64,000 nucleotides of DNA, from positions 248,001 to 312,000 of the forward strand of contig NZ_SNUA01000005.1 of the NCBI RefSeq assembly GCF_004360225.1, in the 5' to 3' direction. The translations under genes and the position numbers were made by a program. Shown here in pieces: positions 50,012-58,205 of the stretch (the first letter of the stretch is position 1; every line of letters begins with the position of its first letter). This DNA is from Alcanivorax sp. 24 (GTDB lineage: Bacteria; Pseudomonadota; Gammaproteobacteria; Pseudomonadales; Alcanivoracaceae). Under the pieces are notes generated by a model. That model searched no databases. It saw only the letters and a list, made by a program, of their open reading frames with translations, and was not told the origin of the DNA.

Positions 50012-51290
50012 AGGGCAGGTCCTCCTGCAGCGCGTTCAGCCTCTTGGCTAATTGTTTCTGCCAGAACGCGAATTCCGCATCCCCGAGTGGCCGGGATTTG
50101 CCAAACTGGGTATTCAGCCAAGTCGCGAAGCGATGCCGAACCTCCTGCGCCCAGTCGCCCTGCTCCCGGCGTTGAGCAAAGCTTTCGTCATCACGCCAAG
50201 GGTCAAGCCATAGCGCTTCCGCATCCACCAGACGACAATCCGGCGAGGCACTCCACCCCGATTCGAGCACCGAGTAACGGCTGGCGAAGGCCACCAATTC
50301 ATCAATCAGGGCGCCCACATACTCATCACGGCGATCCCGAGTTTCAGCATTCGGCTCCGCGTCCGACATCAATAGGCGGCGCAGCCCGGACAACAGCCGA
50401 CGCACCTCCTTGCGCCGGCCAAAACGGGGAAACACCGAGTCCGTGAAAAACGGGGGTTTGATACCGCTATCGGCCCAGGTAGGCGGAAGCGAGGCGAGTA
50501 AATAGTTACTGCCACCCCGCTCGCTATTGAGCTGGGAGATGTTCTGGGGTTTGGTACCTCCGAACTTCTGAACAGCGATATTGGGGTAATCCCGATATCC
50601 GCCTTCCCAGTAGCGGCCGTCCCGCCGGGCTTGCCGGGCCGCCTTGGTGGTCTCACCGAAACGGTCCTCATTGATCGTTTGATAGACACGATGGGCCAAA
50701 GAGGTGGCGTACAAGGGGGCAAGCAGATGAAAGCTTCCGTCATCTCCGGGGTCGTCACCTACCAGCCAGTACACCTGCTTGGCATGGGTATGGGACGCTT
50801 CACCACCTCGGGGCTCCGTGATGGCGGCAAAGGAAGTCATCCATTCCCTGGCCTGTTCCGGATCCTTGCTCAGGGCAGCCGTCAGGGCTGGATCCCCCTC
50901 CAACACCCGGTCCAGAAAAGAGCGCCCGTTATGTTCCAATTTGAGGAACTTATACACATCCAGGGCCGCCGCGTTACCCACCACATCGCTGTCGAAATCC
51001 TCGGGGAGCAAATGGCTGCCTACCAGAGAGTGAGGCACTAGGCTTTCCGGTGGCGCATAGAGATTAGAACCCTTAGCGTCCGGATGGAGGGGTTTGAGCG
51101 AGTGAGTAACCACCTGCAGCTGACCGACACGACGTGCCGCGTCACCCACCCAGGTTTCCAGCTCGTACTGAACGGCTAGCTCCTCACGTTTCGGGTCTTC
51201 CGGAGCCAGCTTCTCTGTTTTAGCTGCTAACCGTTCCTTAAGAAACCTTTTAATCACCGAATGCAACTGAGCACTTTCTAATTCAGGCAT
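50004..51290 (-). CDS. csy1: Cascade large subunit Csy1 (Cas8f)
   Basis: 428-residue Cas8f, which reads the CC PAM and recruits Cas2-3. Family features: KFGGTKPQNISQLNSERGG in the middle and the LLASLPP that follows, plus a helical C-terminal part with EFAFWQKQLAKRLNALQEDLPYV-type ending. The first residues (ELESAQLHSVIKRFLKERL) also fit. It starts 43 bp after cas2-3. Confidence 0.95.
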   Translation of the reverse strand: MPELESAQLHSVIKRFLKERLAAKTEKLAPEDPKREELAVQYELETWVGDAARRVGQLQVVTHSLKPLHPDAKGSNLYAPPESLVPHSLVGSHLLPEDFDSDVVGNAAALDVYKFLKLEHNGRSFLDRVLEGDPALTAALSKDPEQAREWMTSFAAITEPRGGEASHTHAKQVYWLVGDDPGDDGSFHLLAPLYATSLAHRVYQTINEDRFGETTKAARQARRDGRYWEGGYRDYPNIAVQKFGGTKPQNISQLNSERGGSNYLLASLPPTWADSGIKPPFFTDSVFPRFGRRKEVRRLLSGLRRLLMSDAEPNAETRDRRDEYVGALIDELVAFASRYSVLESGWSASPDCRLVDAEALWLDPWRDDESFAQRREQGDWAQEVRHRFATWLNTQFGKSRPLGDAEFAFWQKQLAKRLNALQEDLPYV

Positions 51291-51333
51291 CTTACCTGCC
51301 CCTCCCTATTACTCTTCCCTTACTGAAACCATT

Positions 51334-54300
51334 TTATCGCCGCTTCGAAAACCCCAGGGCCGGATGAAAACGCCAGCCCTGGGCACTTTCCGGCAGCGTG
51401 ACCACGCCGAAGGTCCGAGCGGCGTTTTCCAAGGCCATGCCTTTGGCGTCCGCGAGCTCCACCAGTGCCCCCAGGTAGTCCGGCGTTCCCCATGGCTGAA
51501 TCCTTGGCCCTCTGTCATCGGTCAGATCGATCCGTTCGAGCTTGCTCTTTTCCACGGGAACATAAAGCTTCTCGTGGCGTTTTTGACTGTCCTGGATCAG
51601 ATGCAGTATCCAGTCCTCTCCACTCTCATCCGGCAGCAAAACCAGTTCGTCTTGGCGAGCCGATTGATAGCGGAAGGGCTGATACTGGGGCATGACGCCC
51701 AATAAATGCAGCCGGGGCATCCGGTACCAGCTATAGGCCCCCAGAGGAGGCGAAGATGGCACTCTGCGCAGACGCTTGCGTTCACGCGGCGTCAGAGACG
51801 CAGGATCCACGGAGGACATATCAGGCCCCGCGTCCCTGAGCGGCTCCAACAGGGATGTCCGCAAGCGCTCGTGTTCAAGGTCCACCAGACTCTCATGAGG
51901 CCGAAGCACCTGCCGTTCCAGAATGCGCGGCCGGGCATCCACGACCGCCCATTCCTCCGGCCGCATCAGATCATGCAGTGAGTGACTATTAAGGCGCCAA
52001 TCACCAGCGGTCTCGAAGCCAGGCCGACAGAAGGCCGGTTCGCTTGGACGCTCCAGGTGTTTCAGACTAGTATCCAGAAGCACCATATTGGGGGCATCAC
52101 AGGCCGCTTCCCGGTGCCGCCGCACCCGGCCCGCCAGTTGAATGATCGATCGCATGGACGATGGCTCCACCACCGCCCAGTCATAATCATGATCGCGCCC
52201 CACCTCAGTAACTGGGGACCCCAGCACTATAAAAAGCTGGTCCTGTTCCGGATGAGCATCCAGGCGTCGCCGGATATCAGGCATCTCGAAGACCGCCTTG
52301 GCGTCACGGCGGTCCAGAGCACGATCCAGACACCGTTCAATCTCAGACCGTACCAATAGAGGATGCTGGGAGTGATAGACGCAAAGATGAATTCTCCGCC
52401 CATCTCTTGCCCCGAGCCGATATAACGCCAGGGCCACGTCAAAAATGGGATCGATATTGGCCATGCGGATCAAACCAAAACTCACCCGCCTGCCACCATG
52501 GGGATCGACGCTATGATGGCGATCATGCAGGCTCTCGGCATGATCTCGCAGACACTCCGCCAATGACTGACGAATTGGCGCCCCATCTTGCCCAAGCCCC
52601 TTCAAATCACCGATTTCCGACCGGCGGAGTATCTCTGCCTTAGCCAGCCGCTGATGTCGGCGCTTGGCGAATTGCTGGTGCATGCCTGAAAAACCGTCAC
52701 CGTCCGAGCAGGTCTCATGGTGGCGGTCGTGTTCGTCGAACCAGGCGCAGCAAATCTCCACGGGGCACCCCGGCTCGCCCCGGTTCTTTTGATATTGCTC
52801 CCGGCCATCCCGATAGGCCTCAAAAAGACCACGCACCAGCGAAGGCGGCAAGGTAGCCGAGGACAGCAACACCCGCGAGCCCAAGAGACCAGACCAATGC
52901 ACTAGCCGGGTAAGTGCGGGTAAATCATCGATGTCGAAGTCGTCGATCTCATCCAAAACCAGATCACTGCTCATCAAGCGCAGCATGGGAGCAATCTGTC
53001 GGCCACCGCGAGTCCCTTCGGTGGCGGGAATCAAATGATCGACGGTGCAGACCAGAATAGGTGCGGCAATCAGATTACGAACATTTGGATCCTGATTCAG
53101 CCGCCGCAGAACAGGGTGAGCATCAAAGTTGCCATCGAAAGTGACGTGTCCATCCTCCTCCATCAGGCTCTGGACAGAGGCCGATCCTGTGCGCTCAGCC
53201 TGCTGTTCATAGTGCTCGAACAGCGCCCGGCTGGCGCCGCCGCCCACTCTTACCGCCAGCTCATCTTCACCGAGGTTAAGGCGCTCACGATAAGCCTGCC
53301 CGGTCTGCAGAGTCAGGGTACGCAGGCCCAATGCAACGCTGAACCGAGCCCCTTTCTCCGGATCAGCAAGAGCATAGAGAATACGACCGTTCGCCAGAGT
53401 CTTCCCGCAACCCGTGGAGGCCATATTAATGCCAAAGAACCCTTGCCTTTCGCTACGCTCGCGGATTGAGCGGGCCAGATCGAATGCCTTGTCCTGCCAG
53501 CGGAAGCGGGGGTGATCACTGCGTTTTCTAAAGCCTTTATGGCGAGCAAGACGAGGGAGGTGTCGGACCATGCTGGGCAGTGCCCGACTCACTGCCGCGC
53601 TGTGTTTCTCCACCCCCAAGAGATGTTCATCCAGAGGCTGTTTCAAAACACCGGCTTTATCGGTATTAGCGTAGAGGGGATAACCCCTTTCACCGCGAAC
53701 CCGGTGTCTGCTTTCCTCAAGGCCGGAATAGTAATGGTCCGCCAGCATCAGACTCAGTCTTGCCAAATGCATGACATAAGGATTATCCAGCACAGGGGAT
53801 GAGTAATGCGGCAAACGCTCGAGCAAACGCCGGGCCAGATGCCCGGCCCGCTCACGCCACCTGGATGTAGTTACCGGCAAAGCGTGTTCAAAACACCAAT
53901 AGGGTTCAACCTGTTCCCGAACACAGGTGTCGTGGACCTCATTCCAGTCCGCGCTAATGACAGCGGGTATATCCTGAAGCTGATCCGACCGCAGCGCGGG
54001 GCGCAATACCCCCCAGCGAGGCCGTCTACCTGAATCATCGGGCTCGCCTGGTTTCATCGGCAGCCGGTGATGTGTCACGATCAGCCACCCTACTGCCGCG
54101 GCCAAAGGCGGTAGGTGGCGAAACGGCGAGGCACCATTGTCGTCCAAACCATCCCTCTGCAACTGCTGAAGCCATCGATCGTCATCCTCCAGACCGGGCC
54201 CAAGCAGCCTTCCCAGCCAACCGGCATCGTCATCATTACCGACGAAAGCGGCGAACAGGCGTAGGGAAATCCATTCATGCCGATAGAGGTTACGGCCTTC

Positions 54301-54720
54301 AAGCTTTCCAACCAGCCGATTCTGAAAGGCAAGACAAGCCTTCCCCAGGTCATGCATAAGAGCAGCCAGGCCAGCTAACAGCAGGATGTCTTCACCGGTA
54401 TGCCAGTCGTTCTCGTCGTTCTGGCGCAGGACATCCCGGGAAGTGGTATTCGTGGGTGTCGCCCCCTGGGTATTGAAGCGGCTGGCATCCCCAACGATCC
54501 ACAGCAGCTCGCTGTGGTCGTGCCCGCGAATCCAGTGACATGCCACCGCGGTATTTTTGCGTGCCGACTTTCGTAATAATCGACGCAATGTATCCAGTCC
54601 GGCCCGGGTAATCGGAGTTTGCCAGGTTCTGTCGCCGCGGCGCTCGGCAAACTGGTCCAGAATCCGGCGCGTCTCGCTCAGAGCGTTTTTGCTGCATTGG
54701 GAAACAAACAGCACATTCAT
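51334..54720 (-). CDS. cas3: Cas2-3 fusion nuclease-helicase (type I-F)
   Basis: 1128 residues combining adaptation and interference functions, diagnostic of type I-F. Order: Cas2-like domain (1 to about 95), HD nuclease starting at His123-Asp124 (LMHDLGKA), SF2 helicase with motif I ASTGCGKT (434-441), motif II DEID (590-593), motif III SSAT (620-623) and motif VI QLAGRVRRHR in the C-terminal half. All catalytic motifs look intact. Its ATG overlaps the cas1 stop by 4 bp. Confidence 0.96.
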   Translation of the reverse strand: MNVLFVSQCSKNALSETRRILDQFAERRGDRTWQTPITRAGLDTLRRLLRKSARKNTAVACHWIRGHDHSELLWIVGDASRFNTQGATPTNTTSRDVLRQNDENDWHTGEDILLLAGLAALMHDLGKACLAFQNRLVGKLEGRNLYRHEWISLRLFAAFVGNDDDAGWLGRLLGPGLEDDDRWLQQLQRDGLDDNGASPFRHLPPLAAAVGWLIVTHHRLPMKPGEPDDSGRRPRWGVLRPALRSDQLQDIPAVISADWNEVHDTCVREQVEPYWCFEHALPVTTSRWRERAGHLARRLLERLPHYSSPVLDNPYVMHLARLSLMLADHYYSGLEESRHRVRGERGYPLYANTDKAGVLKQPLDEHLLGVEKHSAAVSRALPSMVRHLPRLARHKGFRKRSDHPRFRWQDKAFDLARSIRERSERQGFFGINMASTGCGKTLANGRILYALADPEKGARFSVALGLRTLTLQTGQAYRERLNLGEDELAVRVGGGASRALFEHYEQQAERTGSASVQSLMEEDGHVTFDGNFDAHPVLRRLNQDPNVRNLIAAPILVCTVDHLIPATEGTRGGRQIAPMLRLMSSDLVLDEIDDFDIDDLPALTRLVHWSGLLGSRVLLSSATLPPSLVRGLFEAYRDGREQYQKNRGEPGCPVEICCAWFDEHDRHHETCSDGDGFSGMHQQFAKRRHQRLAKAEILRRSEIGDLKGLGQDGAPIRQSLAECLRDHAESLHDRHHSVDPHGGRRVSFGLIRMANIDPIFDVALALYRLGARDGRRIHLCVYHSQHPLLVRSEIERCLDRALDRRDAKAVFEMPDIRRRLDAHPEQDQLFIVLGSPVTEVGRDHDYDWAVVEPSSMRSIIQLAGRVRRHREAACDAPNMVLLDTSLKHLERPSEPAFCRPGFETAGDWRLNSHSLHDLMRPEEWAVVDARPRILERQVLRPHESLVDLEHERLRTSLLEPLRDAGPDMSSVDPASLTPRERKRLRRVPSSPPLGAYSWYRMPRLHLLGVMPQYQPFRYQSARQDELVLLPDESGEDWILHLIQDSQKRHEKLYVPVEKSKLERIDLTDDRGPRIQPWGTPDYLGALVELADAKGMALENAARTFGVVTLPESAQGWRFHPALGFSKRR

Positions 54721-55691
54721 TCGATGCCCTGCCCGAGATCCTGCGCGATGCTCTTCAAGGTATCGATCATAAAGTCCAGCGACTCGGTCCGAGCAAGCCG
54801 CTCGATACAGGCCTGGCGGAATTCCTGTTCTTCATCGCCTCGCATGGCGGAAAGAAACGCCTGAGGCAGAATTACCGCATCCTTGACCAGATCCGCCACG
54901 TCGAAAACCAGCCCACCTCGCCTTGTCTTGCCGTGGAGTACAGCCAGACCGTGGGGGATCCCAAGCACCCAAGTGGCCGTGGCCGCGAGCCCGTAGGCCA
55001 AATAGTTGCCATGATCGAGAAAGCGATTGGCGGGATCGGTGCCACTGCCCCGCTTGGCGCGGGCGAAGTCACCATAGTCCACCGCCCGAGTGGCCATTTT
55101 GAACAGGGCCTTGGTAAGCCTCGCCTCCAGGGTGAGTAAATCCGTGGTATTGGTAGCCTCTTCGATCGCTTTCCGATGATGCGCCAGAGTCGAGGCCAGA
55201 ACGTCAGCGGTTACTTCAAAGCCAGAGTCCTTGAGAGCCCGACTGAGCCATAACGTTTCAATTCGTGCCAAACGGGACAACTGAAAGGCACGAGCCGCAT
55301 CGAGCCGCCGTTCGTCATCGAACCAGAACCGCACCCAGTACTGCAGGTACTCAGTAGGCCGATATTCACTTTGCGGCGTCAGCCAGGCCACATCCACATC
55401 AACCTCATTGGCCGAGAAAAGCGGCGTACCACCCCCTCCACAGAAACCCACCAACACGCCGGCCTTGGCCAGCTCCCTCATTGCAGCTTGAGTAATGGAA
55501 GTGCCTGTACCAAGCAAGAGCGTTGTTGTATTGGCAATAGGGATATTCCAATACAAAGATTGGCGCCCCTCATCGGTGACATACTCGACTCGCCCGCCAT
55601 TTACCAATACCCTGCAATGCTGCAAATAATAAATATTGGCCCGTTTCGAATGGAGTATTGTCTTCAAATCCGTCGGCGATATGTCCTGCAT
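54717..55691 (-). CDS. cas1: CRISPR integrase Cas1 (type I-F)
   Basis: 324-residue integrase that, with the Cas2 part of Cas2-3, inserts new spacers at the leader. Metal ligands are visible as Glu189 (LTLEARL), His253 (VLHGKTRRGG), Asp264 and Asp267 (FDVADLVKD); each is one residue before the P. aeruginosa Cas1 numbering (190, 254, 265, 268). First gene of the six-gene cas operon, so the operon promoter should lie in the 181 bp before it. Confidence 0.97.
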   Translation of the reverse strand: MQDISPTDLKTILHSKRANIYYLQHCRVLVNGGRVEYVTDEGRQSLYWNIPIANTTTLLLGTGTSITQAAMRELAKAGVLVGFCGGGGTPLFSANEVDVDVAWLTPQSEYRPTEYLQYWVRFWFDDERRLDAARAFQLSRLARIETLWLSRALKDSGFEVTADVLASTLAHHRKAIEEATNTTDLLTLEARLTKALFKMATRAVDYGDFARAKRGSGTDPANRFLDHGNYLAYGLAATATWVLGIPHGLAVLHGKTRRGGLVFDVADLVKDAVILPQAFLSAMRGDEEQEFRQACIERLARTESLDFMIDTLKSIAQDLGQGIE

Positions 55692-55793
55692 AATCCCCCC
55701 AAGGAGTCTGTCCTCGGCGCCTTTTCACACCGTCACAGTCTGATTTGCAATTTTCATAGCTCTAATGACTACTTAAGACCCTAACACTCCCTC

Positions 55794-55819
55794 TGCTCAC
55801 CAAATGGCACCACTGAGCA
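55794..55819. promoter_or_regulatory. Inverted repeat upstream of cas1
   Basis: TGCTCA-N14-TGAGCA lies 103 bp before cas1 in the gap between cas1 and the WYL regulator gene. It is a possible operator for that regulator. No convincing -35/-10 pair for cas1 was found. Confidence 0.3.
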
Positions 55820-55872
55820 TAAAGACAGTCTAATAATGGGCGCCTTATATAGAGACTCGCCCTGTATCCACG

Positions 55873-56850
55873 TCATTCACTCTGCTTTCCGACGTAGCCT
55901 ATCAGCGCCCCCTCCAAACGCTCCCGCACTGCCACCCGTAATTCCAGCGGCTCCAACACTTTCACATCCGGCCCATGCCGCAACACCTCCATGATCAGTT
56001 CCGTAGGGTCCGAGTACGGCACTTGGAGGTGGTAACCGTCATCCCGCCATTCTCCCCGCTGGTCCGGGTGCCAGAGTTCGTCGGCGACCCAGCGGGCGGC
56101 GCGTGAGGAAAAGCGCAGTTCCGCCCAGTAGGACGGCGCGCCGGAGAAGAGGCCGAAGCTGTCGCCGATGAATGCCTCCAGAGATTCAGCGTCGATCTGT
56201 TTATAGGGGCGGTCGTCCATCCGCGGCACCTCTATTCGATCGAGAGAGAAAAGGCGCAAGTCACCGGCTTGCTCGCAGTAGGCCAACAGATACCAGTTGT
56301 GGCGATAATGAAGAAGCCGCTGTGGGTGTACCGTGCGCTCTCCGGATCCGTCATGGCTGCGGGCCCGATAGCGAATGCGCAGGCAAGTATTGGCGAGGGT
56401 GGCATCGGCGATGCCGATAAAGACGGGGTTGTCGACCGGTCGTTGCAGGACAGGAAGCAGTCGGACTTTCTGGCCCAGCCTGGTTTCATGCTCGCTGGCA
56501 TCCCCCAGCAATTTCTGGATCCGCTGGCGAATCGGAGTCAATCGCTGAGCCATCAGGCCCGGCTGTACCGTTTCCAGCAATTGTTCGCAGGCCAGCAGTG
56601 CGTAGAGCTCGCTGGCGTTCATCCAGAAACCGGGCAGTTCGAACTCCGGAGCTTCCGGGTCGTAGTAATGGCCGTTACGGTCCCGGTCGTAAACGATGGG
56701 CGCAGCAAAGAAGTCCCTGAGATACTCAAAATCCCGGGTAATGGTATTACGAGTTACCCCCAGTTCCTCGACGAAACGCCGCATTGGCACCGGTTGCCGG
56801 GCGTTACGCAACAAACCGTGGATACGGTAAAGACGCTCCAGGCGGGTCAC
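55873..56850 (-). CDS. WYL-domain transcriptional regulator next to the cas operon
   Basis: 325 residues from a GTG with AAGGA upstream. An N-terminal DeoR-like helix-turn-helix (MRRFVEELGVTRNTITRDFEYLRD, about 23-46) is followed by a WYL domain with the core HYRHNWYLLAYC (181-192) and SLDRI, then a WCX-type C-terminal domain. WYL regulators bind nucleic-acid or nucleotide ligands and often control phage defence (BrxR/CapW type). Position and strand, directly upstream of cas1, make it the likely cas regulator. Confidence 0.88.
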   Translation of the reverse strand: MTRLERLYRIHGLLRNARQPVPMRRFVEELGVTRNTITRDFEYLRDFFAAPIVYDRDRNGHYYDPEAPEFELPGFWMNASELYALLACEQLLETVQPGLMAQRLTPIRQRIQKLLGDASEHETRLGQKVRLLPVLQRPVDNPVFIGIADATLANTCLRIRYRARSHDGSGERTVHPQRLLHYRHNWYLLAYCEQAGDLRLFSLDRIEVPRMDDRPYKQIDAESLEAFIGDSFGLFSGAPSYWAELRFSSRAARWVADELWHPDQRGEWRDDGYHLQVPYSDPTELIMEVLRHGPDVKVLEPLELRVAVRERLEGALIGYVGKQSE

Positions 56851-56871
56851 GGCAAATCCTTATGCATTTTT

Positions 56872-56877
56872 ATTGTA
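56872..56877 (-). promoter_or_regulatory. -10 element of the WYL regulator gene
   Basis: The minus-strand TACAAT predicts a start near 56865, 15 nt before the GTG. The -35 position (56895-56900) is occupied by the palindrome annotated next, so transcription probably depends on or is blocked by its binding protein. Confidence 0.55.
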
Positions 56878-56894
56878 GTATCGAATGTAGCTCT

Positions 56895-56912
56895 TTGTGA
56901 CCTTCGTCACAA
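56895..56912. promoter_or_regulatory. CRP/Vfr-type palindrome over the WYL-gene -35 region
   Basis: TTGTGAC-CTTC-GTCACAA contains TGTGA-N6-TCACA, an exact match to the CRP core. Its centre lies at about -38.5 from the predicted start. It could be a CRP/Vfr site or an autorepressor site of the WYL protein. Confidence 0.55.
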
Positions 56913-57025
56913 CTGATCCTGGGCTTTAAAATGTGTTTCCTCTCTGATACCGGATCACAAGAGTAATAGTTCCCGGCAGCCCCCTCCTCGAAGGTTTTTA
57001 ATGGCCGGATTTTAGGGGCTACACG

Positions 57026-57322
57026 TCAAACAACGGCATGGATGTCAGTAATGTCGCCCTGCTGACGTGCCTGCCACAGATCATACTGAATCTGCTCGCG
57101 GAGCCATGTTTCAGCACGCGCTCCACGCTCCGGGCCGCCGAGCCAGACCTCAAGGCGACGGGCCAGCTCGATGGAAATGGCAGCCTTGCCGTTGAGAACA
57201 CGAGACAGAGCTACCCGGGATACGCCGAGTTGGCGAGCCGCTTCACTGACGCTGAGCCCCAAAGCCGGGAGTACATCCTCACGCAGGGTTTCCCCGGGGT
57301 GAGGAGGATTGAACATCTCCAT
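57026..57322 (-). CDS. higA: HigA-type antitoxin
   Basis: 98-residue XRE-family antitoxin. It begins with the HigA signature PPHPGETLREDVLPALGLS, followed by the helix-turn-helix SEAARQLGVSRVALSRVLNGKAAIS (25-49). It neutralises HigB and normally represses the operon. It follows the toxin gene by 9 bp, the usual higB-higA order. Confidence 0.93.
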   Translation of the reverse strand: MEMFNPPHPGETLREDVLPALGLSVSEAARQLGVSRVALSRVLNGKAAISIELARRLEVWLGGPERGARAETWLREQIQYDLWQARQQGDITDIHAVV

Positions 57323-57331
57323 AGCGACCTC

Positions 57332-57610
57332 CTAATGGTAGTCCTGATAATCCACGAGAATGGCATCGCCGTCCTCGAATGCGAAAGTGAGTCGCCAGTT
57401 ACCATTCACCCACACGGAATAGTGACCGGCCAAGTCACCTTTGAGGGGATGAAACTTCCAACCGGGGACGTCCATCTCCTGAGGTGAAGCGCAGGCGTTG
57501 AGTCGGCTCAACTGACGGCGAAGTTTCGGCACATGGGGCGACTGAATACCGGCGGTGCTGCCGGTAGTGAAGAACTTCTTCAGCCCCTTATGGCGAAAAC
57601 TTTTAATCAC
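57332..57610 (-). CDS. higB: HigB-type mRNA interferase toxin
   Basis: 92 residues from the GTG at 57610 (VIKSFRHKGLKKFF). RelE-fold features are KGLKKFFTTGSTAGI, PGWKFHPLKGDLAGHYSVWVNGNWRLTF and the C-terminal VDYQDYH. HigB cuts ribosome-bound mRNA. A longer open frame upstream lacks the family start and is rejected. Confidence 0.92.
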   Translation of the reverse strand: MIKSFRHKGLKKFFTTGSTAGIQSPHVPKLRRQLSRLNACASPQEMDVPGWKFHPLKGDLAGHYSVWVNGNWRLTFAFEDGDAILVDYQDYH

Positions 57611-57639
57611 TGGCCGCCCCCACTTGCTGCTTGCGAAAA

Positions 57640-57667
57640 TTGTATCGCGTATCGCATCACGATACAA
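57640..57667. promoter_or_regulatory. Candidate HigA operator
   Basis: TTGTATCG-N12-CGATACAA, a perfect 8-bp inverted repeat, lies 30 bp before the higB GTG, between higBA and the divergent hic remnant. It fits a dimeric HigA site. Confidence 0.6.
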
Positions 57668-57740
57668 GCCTTGATTATACCCGCCTCGAGCAGGGCTGGA
57701 GCCGCCCAAGTGTGCCATCACGGTATTACTATTTGATATC

Positions 57741-57851
57741 ATATATCGCAAGCAGCGCAGCACCCTGAAGGCCATCTACTCCAGTAAGGCCAAGCCGTAT
57801 CAGGTACGTGACGCACGGGCCTTCCTTGAGCAAGCAGGAGTTACCCCATGA
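57741..57851 (+). pseudogene. hicA: hicA remnant with internal deletion
   Basis: A 36-codon frame ends TGA overlapping the hicB ATG (ATGA). It reads as the N-terminal segment of a HicA toxin (YRKQRSTLKAIYSSKAK) joined directly to its C-terminal segment (YQVRDARAFLEQAGVTP). The central part with the catalytic His is missing, and no ATG/GTG/TTG start is in place (ATA where Met is expected). The toxin is therefore almost certainly dead. Confidence 0.7.
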
Positions 57852-58180
57852 GTGCAATGACCTACAAGGGCTATGCAGCCCGCATCGAGTACAGTGACGA
57901 AGACAATCTATTCGTTGGACACATCGCGGGCATTCGTGACGTGGTGGGTTTTCATGGCGAGTCCGTTCAGGAATTACGCGCCACCTTCGAGGAGGCGGTC
58001 GATGACTATCTCGATACCTGCGCCAAGCTGAATCGCCAGCCGCAAAAGCCTTACTCCGGCAAGCTCAGCCTGCGACTGGAGCCAGAGTTGCACGCAACGG
58101 TTGCGGTCAGAGCTGAACTCGCTCACAAGAGCATCAACCAATGGGTCGCTGATGTGCTGAGCCGGGAAACTCGCACATAA
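57848..58180 (+). CDS. hicB: HicB-family antitoxin
   Basis: 110 residues. The N-terminal HicB fold (YKGYAARIEYSDEDNLFVGHIAGIRDVVGFHG) degrades to a partial RNase-H-like unit, followed by a C-terminal ribbon-helix-helix DNA-binding segment (GKLSLRLEPELHATVAVRAELAHKS). An intact reading frame is kept although its toxin partner is deleted, so it may persist as a stand-alone repressor or as protection against other HicA toxins. Confidence 0.9.
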   Translation: MSAMTYKGYAARIEYSDEDNLFVGHIAGIRDVVGFHGESVQELRATFEEAVDDYLDTCAKLNRQPQKPYSGKLSLRLEPELHATVAVRAELAHKSINQWVADVLSRETRT

Positions 58181-58205
58181 TAGTCCAGCAATAAAGCCAT
58201 CCCAC

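Noticed and set aside
43403-55691. A transposon-associated (I-F3) or otherwise reduced CRISPR system
   Set aside because: cas1 and cas2-3 are present with catalytic residues, and csy1 and csy2 are separate genes; no tns genes are seen. This is ordinary I-F1.
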